Of a stretch of DNA of 64,000 bases, positions 41,376 through 49,452 are shown one piece after another (positions within the stretch are counted from its first letter, which is position 1; each line of letters opens with the position of its first letter). The position numbers and the translations under genes are program-made. Below the pieces are notes generated by a model. The model worked only from the letters and a program-made list of their open reading frames with translations. It made no database searches and was not told the origin of the DNA. Source of the DNA: Streptomyces europaeiscabiei (GTDB taxonomy: Bacteria > Actinomycetota > Actinomycetes > Streptomycetales > Streptomycetaceae); contig NZ_CP107841.1 in NCBI RefSeq assembly GCF_036346855.1, positions 2,980,001-3,044,000 on the forward strand, in the 5' to 3' direction.

Positions 41376-42817
41376 GTCGCGGCCACCAGTGTCGCGGCCA
41401 GTTGGACGACGGCCATGGGCACGGCGGTGTCCTCGCCCGCGACGCCGACCAGGGGGGACGCTATCGCGCCGATCAGGAAGGACGAGGTACCCAGCAGGGC
41501 CGACGCGGAACCCGCCGCGTGGCGCACCCGCATCAGGGCGAGGGCCTGGGTGTTGGGGAGGGTGACGCCCATCGCCGACATCAGGACGAAGAGGGCCGCC
41601 GCCACCGGGGTGAGGCCGACCTCGCCGAAGACGCCCAGGGACATCAGCAGCAGCGCGGTCGCCGCCAGCGCGACGACGGTGAGGCCCACCGCGAACACCT
41701 TGTCCAGGCTCACCCGGCCGACCAGGATCTTGCCGTTGATCTGGCCGACGATGACGAGGCCGACGGAGTTGACGCCGAACAGCAGGCTGAACGTCTGCGG
41801 GGAGGCGCCGTAGATCTCCTGGATCACGAACGGGGAGGCGCTGATGTACGCGAAGAGGGCGGCGAAGGCGAAGCTGCCGGCGAGCGTGTAGCCCATGAAG
41901 ACCCGGTCGGTGAGCAGACCGCGCATGGCGCTCAGGGTCTCGCCGATGCCGCCGCTGTGGCGTTCGGCGGGGGTGAGCGTCTCGGGGAGCCTCGCCCAGA
42001 CGACCGCGAGGAGCGCGATGCCGATGACGGTGAGGACGACGAAGACGCCCCGCCAGTCCGTGACGCGGAGGATCTGGCCGCCGATCAGCGGCGCGATGAT
42101 CGGGGCCACCCCGGAGATCAGCATCAGGGTGGAGAAGAAGCGGGCCATCGCGTCGCCGTCGTACAGGTCGCGGACCACGGCTCGGGCGATCACGATCCCG
42201 GCCGAGCCGGCGAGGCCCTGCACCAGACGGAAGGCGATGAGGGTCTCGATGGTGGGGGCGAGGGCACAGAGGGCGGTGGCGACGATGTAGACGGCGAGAC
42301 CGAGGAGCAGCGGACGGCGGCGGCCGAAACGGTCGCTCATCGGACCGATCAGGAGCTGGCCGAGCGCCATGCCGGCGAGACAGGCAGTGAGGGTGAGCTG
42401 GACCGTGGTGGCGGGGGCGTGGAGGGAGTCGGTGACCTCCGGCAGGGCCGGGAGGTACATGTCCATCGCGAGGGGCGGGGTGGCGGTGAGGCCGCCGAGG
42501 ATGAGGGTGACGAGGAGACCGGTACGGCGGAGGGCGGTGGGGTTCGTCTTCGACGACTGTGGCTTCGCCGACTGCGGCCTCGACGGCTGTCGCTTCGACG
42601 ACTGTGACTCTGGCTGCCGTGACGTCGGCTGCCGTGAGGTCGACGGCTGTGACGTAGACGGCTGTGGCTGCGACGGTCGCGGCGGCTGCGACGGCCGTTG
42701 TTCCGCCGCCGCGCCGGGCTTGGCGTACTGCCCCGCCGTCGTGTTCGGCTCGGCCGCCGCCGAGCCCGGTATGTGCCCCTCGGGCATGTGCCCCTCCCTC
42801 TCCGTTCGGTCCGCCAC
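41312..42817 (-). CDS. Bcr/CflA family multidrug efflux MFS (DHA1) with a long polar N-terminal tail
   Basis: From about residue 96 this is a standard Bcr/CflA transporter with 12 helices: PPLALDMYLPALPEVTDSLH-like start (PPLAMDMYLPALPEVTDSL), motif A GPMSDRFGRRRPLLLGLAVY and WARLPETLTP. The first roughly 95 residues are Gln/Ser/Pro/Lys-rich (QPSTSQPSTSRQPTSRQP and similar) and low-complexity, encoded by imperfect 9-15 bp repeats at 42540-42720. A shorter start at the ATG at 42787 is possible. It is followed by the serine hydrolase in a probable two-gene operon. Confidence 0.9.
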   Translation of the reverse strand: MADRTEREGHMPEGHIPGSAAAEPNTTAGQYAKPGAAAEQRPSQPPRPSQPQPSTSQPSTSRQPTSRQPESQSSKRQPSRPQSAKPQSSKTNPTALRRTGLLVTLILGGLTATPPLAMDMYLPALPEVTDSLHAPATTVQLTLTACLAGMALGQLLIGPMSDRFGRRRPLLLGLAVYIVATALCALAPTIETLIAFRLVQGLAGSAGIVIARAVVRDLYDGDAMARFFSTLMLISGVAPIIAPLIGGQILRVTDWRGVFVVLTVIGIALLAVVWARLPETLTPAERHSGGIGETLSAMRGLLTDRVFMGYTLAGSFAFAALFAYISASPFVIQEIYGASPQTFSLLFGVNSVGLVIVGQINGKILVGRVSLDKVFAVGLTVVALAATALLLMSLGVFGEVGLTPVAAALFVLMSAMGVTLPNTQALALMRVRHAAGSASALLGTSSFLIGAIASPLVGVAGEDTAVPMAVVQLAATLVAATCFVALCRPWNRRTTVEGAES

Positions 42818-42886
42818 CTATGCTCTCAGCTCGTACGACGTGGGCGGGGTCACAATCCCGCCCCGGGGCCGAGGACAGGGGTGGCG

Positions 42887-43912
42887 ATGTCGAACGACGG
42901 ACGTGTGCGGTGGGGGATCCTGGCGACCGGAGGGATCGCCGCGGCCTTCACGGCCGACCTCGTCGACCTGCCGGACGCCGAGGTCGTGGCGGTGGCCTCG
43001 CGGAGCGAGGCCTCGGCGAAGACCTTCGCGGAACGGTTCGGGATACCGAGGGCGTACAGCGAGTGGCGCGCGCTCGCCGAGGACACGGACGTGGACGTGG
43101 TGTACGTCGCCACTCCGCACGCGGCGCACCGGGTCGCCGCCGGGATGTGTCTGGAGGCGGGGCGGAACGTGCTGTGCGAGAAGGCGTTCACGCTGAACGT
43201 GCGGGAGGCGGAGGAACTGGTCGCGCTGGCGCGGGAGCGCGGGCGGTTCCTGATGGAGGCCATGTGGATGTACTGCAATCCGCTGGTGCGGCGGCTGGCG
43301 GAGATGGTGCGGGACGGCGCGATCGGTGAAGTACGGACCGTGCAGGCCGACTTCGGGCTCGCCGGGCCCTTCCCGCCCTCGCACCGGCTGCGGGATCCGG
43401 CGCAGGGCGGGGGCGCGCTGCTCGACCTCGGCGTGTACCCGGTGTCGTTCGCGCAGCTGCTGCTCGGGGAGCCGTCGGACGTCACGGGGAGAGCGGTGCT
43501 CTCCGAGGAGGGCGTCGATCTCCAGACCGGAGCACTGCTCTCCTGGGAGAGCGGTGCCATCGCTTCGGTGCACTGCTCCATCGTGGGCGGCACGGGCACG
43601 TCCGCCTCGGTGACCGGTTCCGAGGGCCGCATCGACATCCCGTCCGGGTTCTTCTTCCCGGAACGGTTCGTCCTGCACCGCGACGGCCGCGACCCGCAGA
43701 CCTTCACCGCCGACCCGGCCCACGGCCCCCGAAACAGCCTCCGGCACGAGGCCGCCGAGGTCATGCGGGCCCTGCGCGCCGGCGAGACCGAGTCCCCGCT
43801 CGTCCCCCTCGACGGCACCCTCGCCGTGATGCGCACCCTGGACGCGATCCGGGACGGCATCGGGGTGCGGTATCCCGGCGAGGAGCGCCTGAACGAAGGT
43901 TCGTTCGCGTAA
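42887..43912 (+). CDS. Gfo/Idh/MocA family NAD(P)-dependent oxidoreductase
   Basis: The 341-residue protein has a Rossmann N-terminal half (WGILATGGIAAAFTADLV, VYVATPHAAHRVAAGMCLEA, NVLCEKAFTLNVREAEELVA) and the Gfo/Idh C-terminal sheet. The family usually reads EKP; here it is EKA. LDLGVYPVSFAQLLLGEP is typical of the dihydrodiol dehydrogenase subgroup acting on trans-dihydrodiols or sugars. The ATG at 42887 follows AGGGG; a GTG six bases earlier is possible. Its last codons lie within the first of three palindromic repeats. Confidence 0.9.
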   Translation: MSNDGRVRWGILATGGIAAAFTADLVDLPDAEVVAVASRSEASAKTFAERFGIPRAYSEWRALAEDTDVDVVYVATPHAAHRVAAGMCLEAGRNVLCEKAFTLNVREAEELVALARERGRFLMEAMWMYCNPLVRRLAEMVRDGAIGEVRTVQADFGLAGPFPPSHRLRDPAQGGGALLDLGVYPVSFAQLLLGEPSDVTGRAVLSEEGVDLQTGALLSWESGAIASVHCSIVGGTGTSASVTGSEGRIDIPSGFFFPERFVLHRDGRDPQTFTADPAHGPRNSLRHEAAEVMRALRAGETESPLVPLDGTLAVMRTLDAIRDGIGVRYPGEERLNEGSFA

Positions 43913-44069
43913 AGGAAGGCGGGCGCCGGGGCTGGGGCGAGGGCCGGCGGCGGGGCCGGGATCGTGATCGGCGAAAAACGAAGGTTCGTTCCGCACCGGC
44001 CTCGCATCGGCCCGGCATCGGACCTCCGCCCCGCCCGCCAACCCCCGCCCACAGAACGAAGGTTCGTTC
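43891..44069. repeat. Three copies of the palindrome GAACGAAGGTTCGTTC
   Basis: Copies lie at 43891-43906 (inside the end of the oxidoreductase gene, encoding its last residues), about 43976-43991 (first base changed) and 44054-44069 (20 bp from the phoD stop). Arms are 7 bp with a central GG, and spacing is 85 and 78 bp. The intervening DNA is GC-rich and non-coding. Confidence 0.85.
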
Positions 44070-44088
44070 GCGGCCCGCCCGTCCTCGG

Positions 44089-45750
44089 CTACACCGGCGT
44101 GAGGCCCGGCTTGCCCGCCTCCACCGCGAAGGACGCCACCGTCGAGATGCCCGCGCCCGTCGTCGTCACGTACGGCACGGCCTTGAAGTCGGCGCGGGCG
44201 GACCGGCGGTCGAGCCTGACCGTCGTGTAGCCGCGGCGGCCGTTGTAGAAGCGCATGTGGGGGTTGGCGGTCATGTAGGTGTCCCAGTTGGCGGGCTTGT
44301 CGGAGCCGTTGCCGCCGCTGCTCACGGAGGAGGCGACGAGCTCCGTGCCGACGGTCCGCGAGGAGCGGTCGTCGAAGTCGCGTTTGATGTCGAAGGCGTA
44401 GCCGACATGGACGTCACCCGTGAGGACCATCAGGTTCTCGATGCCGGCGGCCTCCGCGCCGGCCAGGAGACGTTCGCGGGAGGCCGGGTAGCCGTCCCAG
44501 GAGTCCATCGACACCTTGTAGACGTCGCCGACGGCGTTGCGGCGCTGGGAGAAGGTGACCTGCTGCGGGACGACGTTCCAGATCGCGTCGGACCGGTCCC
44601 ACCCGTCGAGGAGCCAGCGCTCCTGCGTGGCGCCCGTCATCGTGCGCGCCGGGTCGGCGGACTCCGGGCCGGGTATCTGCCAGCCGTCGCCCTGCGCCTG
44701 GTTGGAGCGGTACTGGCGGGTGTCGAGTATGTCGAACTGGGCGAGGCGGCCCCACCGGAAGCGGCGGTAGAGCGTCATGTCGGGTCCGTCGGGGCGCTGG
44801 GGGCGGCGCAGCGGCTGGTTCTCCCAGTAGGCGCGGTAGGCGGCGGCGCGACGCAGCAGGAACTCCTCGGAGGGCTCGCCGCCGTCGGGGTTGTCGCCCG
44901 CGTAGTTGTTCTCGGTCTCGTGGTCGTCCCAGGTGACGACGAAGGGGTGCGCGGCGTGGGCGGCCCGCTGGTCGGGGTCGGTCTTGTGGAGGGCGTACCG
45001 CAGTCGGTAGTCCTCCAGGGTGACCGTCTCGTGGTTGAAGAGGTCGGGCAGGACGCGGTCGGTGTAGTTGCGGGCGCCGCCGACGGAGTTCACGGCGTAC
45101 TCGTAGAGGTAGTCCCCGAGGTGGAGGACGACGTCGAGGTCCTCGTCCGCGAGGTGCCGGTAGGCGGTGTAGTAGCCCTGGTCGTACCGCTGGCAGGAGA
45201 CGGCCGCGAAGGAGAGCGCGGTGGAGCCGGTCAGATGGCCGCGGCCGGGGGCGGTGCGGGTGCGGCCGGTCTCGCTGATCCAGGTGCCGGTGCGGAAGCG
45301 GTAGTAGTAGACGCGGCCGGGGGCGAGGTGGGCGGCCTCGACGTGGACGGTGTGGTGGAACTCGGGGTGGGCGGTGGCGGTGCCGCGTCTGACGACGCGC
45401 CGGAATCTGTCGTCGTGGGCCAGTTCCCATCGGACGGCGACGCGTTCGGCGGGCAGGCCGCCGTCGGGCTGGTACGGGGCGGGGGCGAGCCGGGTCCACA
45501 GGAGCACGGAGGTGGGGTGCGGGTCGCCGGAGGCCACGCCGAGGGTGAAGGGGTCCTCGGTGATCTGCCGCGGGTCGAGCGTGGCCGCGGCCGCGGCACC
45601 GGCCGCGGGAAGGTTGGTGGCGAAGGCGAGCGCGGCGGCGGCTCCCGTGACGGTGAGGAAGCGGCGGCGGTCGAAGTGCCGCGCGGCGGCGCGGAGTTCG
45701 GGCGCGTGGGACGAGCGGGGCTGCGTCGACCGGTGGGCTGTGGGTGTCAT
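44089..45750 (-). CDS. phoD: PhoD family alkaline phosphatase/phosphodiesterase, Tat-exported
   Basis: PhoD hydrolyses phosphodiesters such as teichoic acids outside the cell. The 553-residue precursor has a Tat signal RRRFLTVTGAAAALAF (about residue 28), a fibronectin-like N domain (PFTLGVASGDPHPTSVLLWT) and the metallophosphatase core: VSCQRYDQGYYTAYRHLADE, VLHLGDYLYEY, TWDDHETENNYAG and LTGDVHVGYAFD. Starts at 45750 with AGAGGG upstream. I looked for a PHO box in the 159-bp divergent gap and found none convincing. Confidence 0.95.
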   Translation of the reverse strand: MTPTAHRSTQPRSSHAPELRAAARHFDRRRFLTVTGAAAALAFATNLPAAGAAAAATLDPRQITEDPFTLGVASGDPHPTSVLLWTRLAPAPYQPDGGLPAERVAVRWELAHDDRFRRVVRRGTATAHPEFHHTVHVEAAHLAPGRVYYYRFRTGTWISETGRTRTAPGRGHLTGSTALSFAAVSCQRYDQGYYTAYRHLADEDLDVVLHLGDYLYEYAVNSVGGARNYTDRVLPDLFNHETVTLEDYRLRYALHKTDPDQRAAHAAHPFVVTWDDHETENNYAGDNPDGGEPSEEFLLRRAAAYRAYWENQPLRRPQRPDGPDMTLYRRFRWGRLAQFDILDTRQYRSNQAQGDGWQIPGPESADPARTMTGATQERWLLDGWDRSDAIWNVVPQQVTFSQRRNAVGDVYKVSMDSWDGYPASRERLLAGAEAAGIENLMVLTGDVHVGYAFDIKRDFDDRSSRTVGTELVASSVSSGGNGSDKPANWDTYMTANPHMRFYNGRRGYTTVRLDRRSARADFKAVPYVTTTGAGISTVASFAVEAGKPGLTPV

Positions 45751-45895
45751 CTGGCCCTCTACTGAAGGTAGTTGTGTTTGTGCATTGGAGTGGCCAGGTT
45801 CGACGATCTTCTGTCACGTACACAACACCCAGATGGCGGACGAATGAGTTCCGGATGACGGGCCCCACCTGCGCGACCGAGCGGGTGCCCTCCCC

Positions 45896-45901
45896 TACGC
45901 T
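45896..45901 (+). promoter_or_regulatory. Leaderless -10 box for the SDR gene
   Basis: TACGCT is followed by 8 nt and the ATG at 45910, with no ribosome-binding site. Confidence 0.45.
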
Positions 45902-45909
45902 GCGAGCCC

Positions 45910-46698
45910 ATGAAGGTCAAAGGAACCAAGATCGCGATCGTGACGGGTGCGGGCTCCGGCATCGGCCGTGCCGTGGCCGTGGAGTTGCTGCGTGCCGGCT
46001 GGTCGGTGGCGCTGGCGGGCCGCCGCGAGGAGAAGCTCGCCGAGAGCGCGGCCGAGGCCGGCGCCGCGACGGACGCGGGCGTCGGGCCCGGGGCCCCGGA
46101 GGTGCTGTGCGTCCGTACGGACGTCTCGCGGCCTGGCGACGTGGACGCGCTCCTCGCCGCCGTGCGCGACCGGTTCGGGCGGCTGGACCTGCTCTTCAAC
46201 AACGCGGGCACGTTCGGTCCGGGCGGGGTGCCGGTGGAGGAGCTGGACTACGCGGCCTGGCGGCACGTCGTGGACACCAACCTCAACGGGGCGTTCCTGT
46301 GCGCGCAGGCGGCGTACCGCCAGATGAAGGAGCAGGACCCGCAGGGCGGCCGGATCATCAACAACGGCTCCATCTCCGCGCACACTCCCCGCCCGCACTC
46401 CGTCGCCTACACCGCGACCAAGCACGCGCTGACCGGCCTCACCAAGTCGCTGTCGCTGGACGGGCGGCCGTACGGCATCGCGGTCGGCCAGATCGACATC
46501 GGCAACGCGGCCACCGACATGACCGAGCGCATGGCGAACGGCGTGCTGCAGGCCAACGGTCAGCTCGTGCCCGAGCCGGTGATGGACGTGACCGATGTGG
46601 CGCGGACCGTGCGGCACATGGCGGAGTTGCCGTTGGAGGCGAATGTGCAGTTCGCGACGGTGATGGCGACGACGATGCCGTACGTCGGGCGGGGCTGA
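45910..46698 (+). CDS. Short-chain dehydrogenase/reductase
   Basis: The 262-residue classical SDR has the nucleotide motif TGAGSGIG (residues 12-19), NNAG at about residue 96, the catalytic Ser in [20 protein letters not shown], and YxxxK in the same segment. An acidic residue after the second strand is replaced by GRREEK, favouring NADP(H). The insertion [14 protein letters not shown] after strand 2 is unusual but short. Substrate unknown. Confidence 0.93.
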   Translation: MKVKGTKIAIVTGAGSGIGRAVAVELLRAGWSVALAGRREEKLAESAAEAGAATDAGVGPGAPEVLCVRTDVSRPGDVDALLAAVRDRFGRLDLLFNNAGTFGPGGVPVEELDYAAWRHVVDTNLNGAFLCAQAAYRQMKEQDPQGGRIINNGSISAHTPRPHSVAYTATKHALTGLTKSLSLDGRPYGIAVGQIDIGNAATDMTERMANGVLQANGQLVPEPVMDVTDVARTVRHMAELPLEANVQFATVMATTMPYVGRG

Positions 46699-46884
46699 GC
46701 CGCCGGAGGGCGGGCCGGCCCGCGCCCATCGGGTCCGACGGCATTCGTCCAGGGCTCAACTTGCACAAACGGAAGCTGTTGCTCCGGTCCATTGGGGCAC
46801 GTGGCAGGCATATGCTCAGGACTCGCCTCCACGAGAGCTTCACACTTGGAGGCAGCGGCTTCCGTGACCAACCCGAGGGGGAGG

Positions 46885-46965
46885 GGGCAGCCGTTCCGTG
46901 CTCCGGAAGGGGGCGGACCTCGCGTGGGACCGCGAGGTAAGCACCGGAGCGCGGAACGGCTGCCC
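46885..46965. other. 81-nt extended stem-loop upstream of the MacB-like operon
   Basis: The 22-nt arm at 46885-46906 (GGGCAGCCGTTCCGTGCTCC plus GG) pairs with 46944-46965 with a single T:G exception that is a wobble pair in RNA. An inner 7-bp hairpin (CCTCGCG at 46918-46924, CGCGAGG at 46931-46937) sits in the loop. The 473-bp gap between the SDR and ABC genes contains no gene I can support. The element could be the SDR terminator, a structured RNA or a small inverted-repeat element. Confidence 0.8.
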
Positions 46966-47104
46966 ATCACCATTTCTTCTCCGGGCGGTATCCAAGCGGG
47001 ATTTCCTGGCAATAGCCCATGGACGGCTCAGGAATGCGCTGTCTTATCGAAATCTGATCCCGGGCCTCGTTTTCTCAGGCCTCGCACATTCCTTACTCAG
47101 GGCC

Positions 47105-47165
47105 CCTCAAAGGTTCCTCCCTAGCTTGTGACCGCGCCCACAGCGGGCGCCAAGAACCTTTGAGG
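47105..47165 (+). promoter_or_regulatory. Leader hairpin that pairs with the ribosome-binding site of the ABC permease gene
   Basis: CCTCAAAGGTTC (47105-47116) is perfectly complementary to GAACCTTTGAGG (47154-47165). The right arm includes GAGG, part of the ribosome-binding site GAGGAACGGG of the ATG at 47172. The 37-nt loop carries a second hairpin (GCGCCC at 47134-47139, GGGCGC at 47145-47150). It could work as a translational switch if transcribed, or as a DNA operator. Confidence 0.7.
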
Positions 47166-47171
47166 AACGGG

Positions 47172-48644
47172 ATGTTTGGCATCTATCTCAAGCGTGAGCT
47201 GGGCCGGCGCAAGAAGGCGGCTCTGGTCATCGCCATGGGTCTGGCGCTCGGGATCGCGCTGGTCATCACCGTCACCTCGGTCTCGGCGGGAATGCGGCAG
47301 GCGCAGGACAAGGTCCTTCAGTCGCTCTACGGCCTGGGCACCGACATGACGGTCACCAAGGCCAGGGAGGCGCCCTCCGGGGACGACGAGGAGCAGGGTG
47401 GGCCGAGATTCGAGTTCGACGCCACCGCCGACGGCGACGACGGCGAGGAGCAGAGTTCCGACCGGGTGATGACCCAGGGCGGGCAGACCCTGAAGTCCTC
47501 GCTCGTCGCCAAGGTGGCGAAGCAGGACGGCGTCGCGGAGGCCGTGGGCGCGCTCAGCCTGAACGTCACCAAGGTCGACGGGTCCTTCACCCGGGGCGAG
47601 GCCCGCACCGACGACTCCTCCGCGCAGCAGCAGGGCCAGGGCGGTCCCGGCGGAGGCAACACCCAGGGTGGCTCCAGCCAGCCCCGCGTCGAGGGCGGCG
47701 GTGCCTCCTTCGGCGTCAACAGCTACTCCGTCGCCGGTGTCGACGTCACCGACCAGGACCTCGGCCCGCTCGCCACCTCGAAGATCACCAAGGGCAGCAC
47801 GTTCACGGCCTCGCAGACCGACGCGAAGGTCGCGGTGCTCAGCAAGTCGTACGCCAAGGAGAACGAGTACACGGTCGGCGAGAACATCAAGATCTCCGGC
47901 ACCAAGTACAAGGTCATCGGTATCGCGACGCCCGACACCAGCGAGTCGACCACCGACGTCTACCTGCCGCTGAAGCAGGCGCAGACCCTCGGCGACGCGA
48001 AGAACACCGTCACCACGATCTACGTCAAGGCGACCGACTCGCAGCAGATCGACGCCGTCAAGGCGACCATCCAGAAGAACATCTCGGGCACCACGGTCAC
48101 CACCTCCGCCGACCTCGCCGAGACCGTCTCCGGTTCGCTGACCACCGCCTCCAACCTCGCGACCAGCGTCGGCAAGTGGCTGTCCGTCGCCGTGCTCGCC
48201 GCCGCGTTCCTGGTGGCCGCACTGCTCACCTCCTCGGCCGTCTCCCGCCGGGTGCGCGAGTTCGGCACGCTGAAGGCGCTCGGCTGGCCCAGCCGCAAGG
48301 TCACCCGGCAGGTCGTCGGCGAGTCCGTCGTGAACGGTCTGCTCGGCGGCGCCCTCGGCATCGGCCTCGGCCTGGCCGCCGCGTACACCGTGACCGCGAT
48401 CAGCCCCACCCTCAAGGCGGAGCTGGGCAACACCGGTGGCATGGGCGGCGGCCCCGGCCGGGGCGGTGCTCCCGGTCAGCAGACCTCCAACGCCCTGGAG
48501 ATCGCGCTGTCCGCGCCCGTCTCGCTGTCCACCATCGCGCTCGCGGCGGGCCTCGCCATCGCCGGCGGTCTGATCGCCGGGGCCATGGGCGGCTGGCGCG
48601 CCTCCCGGATGCGGCCCGCGGACGCGCTCCGCAGCGTGTCGTAG
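47172..48644 (+). CDS. ABC transporter permease, MacB/FtsX type
   Basis: The 490-residue permease has the four-helix FtsX layout: one N-terminal helix (ALVIAMGLALGIALVITVTS), a large outside domain (about 45-330) with a Gln/Gly-rich insert (QQQGQGGPGGGNTQGGSSQP), then three helices including VREFGTLKALGWPSRKVTRQ. A Gly-rich loop (GGMGGGPGRGGAPGQQ) lies before the last helix. It probably exports peptides or releases lipoproteins with the ATPase 49 bp downstream. The ATG at 47172 is chosen over a TTG at 47160 because of GAGGAACGGG. Confidence 0.93.
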   Translation: MFGIYLKRELGRRKKAALVIAMGLALGIALVITVTSVSAGMRQAQDKVLQSLYGLGTDMTVTKAREAPSGDDEEQGGPRFEFDATADGDDGEEQSSDRVMTQGGQTLKSSLVAKVAKQDGVAEAVGALSLNVTKVDGSFTRGEARTDDSSAQQQGQGGPGGGNTQGGSSQPRVEGGGASFGVNSYSVAGVDVTDQDLGPLATSKITKGSTFTASQTDAKVAVLSKSYAKENEYTVGENIKISGTKYKVIGIATPDTSESTTDVYLPLKQAQTLGDAKNTVTTIYVKATDSQQIDAVKATIQKNISGTTVTTSADLAETVSGSLTTASNLATSVGKWLSVAVLAAAFLVAALLTSSAVSRRVREFGTLKALGWPSRKVTRQVVGESVVNGLLGGALGIGLGLAAAYTVTAISPTLKAELGNTGGMGGGPGRGGAPGQQTSNALEIALSAPVSLSTIALAAGLAIAGGLIAGAMGGWRASRMRPADALRSVS

Positions 48645-48693
48645 CCGACCGGCCCCCCAACCTCCCTAAGGACGAAGGACAACAGGACACCCC

Positions 48694-49422
48694 ATGTACA
48701 AGCTCACCGGCGTGACCAAGCGCTACAAGCGGGGCAAGGAGACGATCGAGGCGCTGCGCGGCATCGACCTCGTCATCGAGGACGGCGACCAGCTCGTCAT
48801 CCAGGGCCCCACGGGTGGCGGCAAGTCCACCCTCCTGCAGATGATCGGCGGCCTCGACCGTCCTTCCGAGGGCGGTGTCGAGCTGGACGGTGTGGACCTC
48901 GCCTCCATCAGCGAGGCCAAGCTGACCCGGGTGCGCGCCGAGAAGATCGGCATCATCTTCCAGTCGTTCAACCTCATCCCGACACTGACCGCACAGGAGA
49001 ACGTCGAGACCGCGCTCGTCCCGCTCGGTGTGAAGCCGGCCGAGCGGCGCGAGCGGGCCGCCGAGGCGCTGCGCTCGGTGGGCCTCGGCGAGCGCCTCGC
49101 CCACGCCCCGTCCGAGCTGTCCGGCGGTCAGCAGCAGCGTGTCGCCATCGCCCGCGCGCTGGTCAAGCGGCCGAAGGTGCTCCTCGCCGACGAGCCCACC
49201 GGCAACCTCGACGAGGGCACCCGCGACGAGATCATGGCCCTGCTGGAGGGGCTGTGGCGGGAGCAGGGCCTCACCTTCGTCCTGGTCACGCACGACTCCT
49301 CGATCGCCCGGCGGGCGCCCCGGCTCGCCACGATCAAGGCGGGGCAGCTGACGCTCACGGAACAGAAGCAGGAACAGAGGCAGGAACCGCAGCCACGAGA
49401 GCAGGAGGAGTACGCGAGCTGA
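48694..49422 (+). CDS. ABC transporter ATP-binding protein, MacB/LolD type
   Basis: The 242-residue ATPase has Walker A GPTGGGKST, the signature LSGGQQQRVAIARAL, Walker B VLLADEPTGNLD and the VTHDSSIARRAPR switch region. Its Gln/Glu-rich tail (TEQKQEQRQEPQPREQEEYA) is species-specific. It pairs with the FtsX-type permease upstream; there is no adjacent periplasmic adaptor, as usual in Gram-positives. No two-component genes flank it. Confidence 0.95.
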   Translation: MYKLTGVTKRYKRGKETIEALRGIDLVIEDGDQLVIQGPTGGGKSTLLQMIGGLDRPSEGGVELDGVDLASISEAKLTRVRAEKIGIIFQSFNLIPTLTAQENVETALVPLGVKPAERRERAAEALRSVGLGERLAHAPSELSGGQQQRVAIARALVKRPKVLLADEPTGNLDEGTRDEIMALLEGLWREQGLTFVLVTHDSSIARRAPRLATIKAGQLTLTEQKQEQRQEPQPREQEEYAS

Positions 49423-49452
49423 GGCCTCCTCAGTGACTGTCGTACGGGCCGC

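Noticed and set aside
45751..45909. PHO boxes upstream of phoD
   Set aside because: I looked for tandem GTTCACC-like 11-mers and found only single weak matches on either strand.
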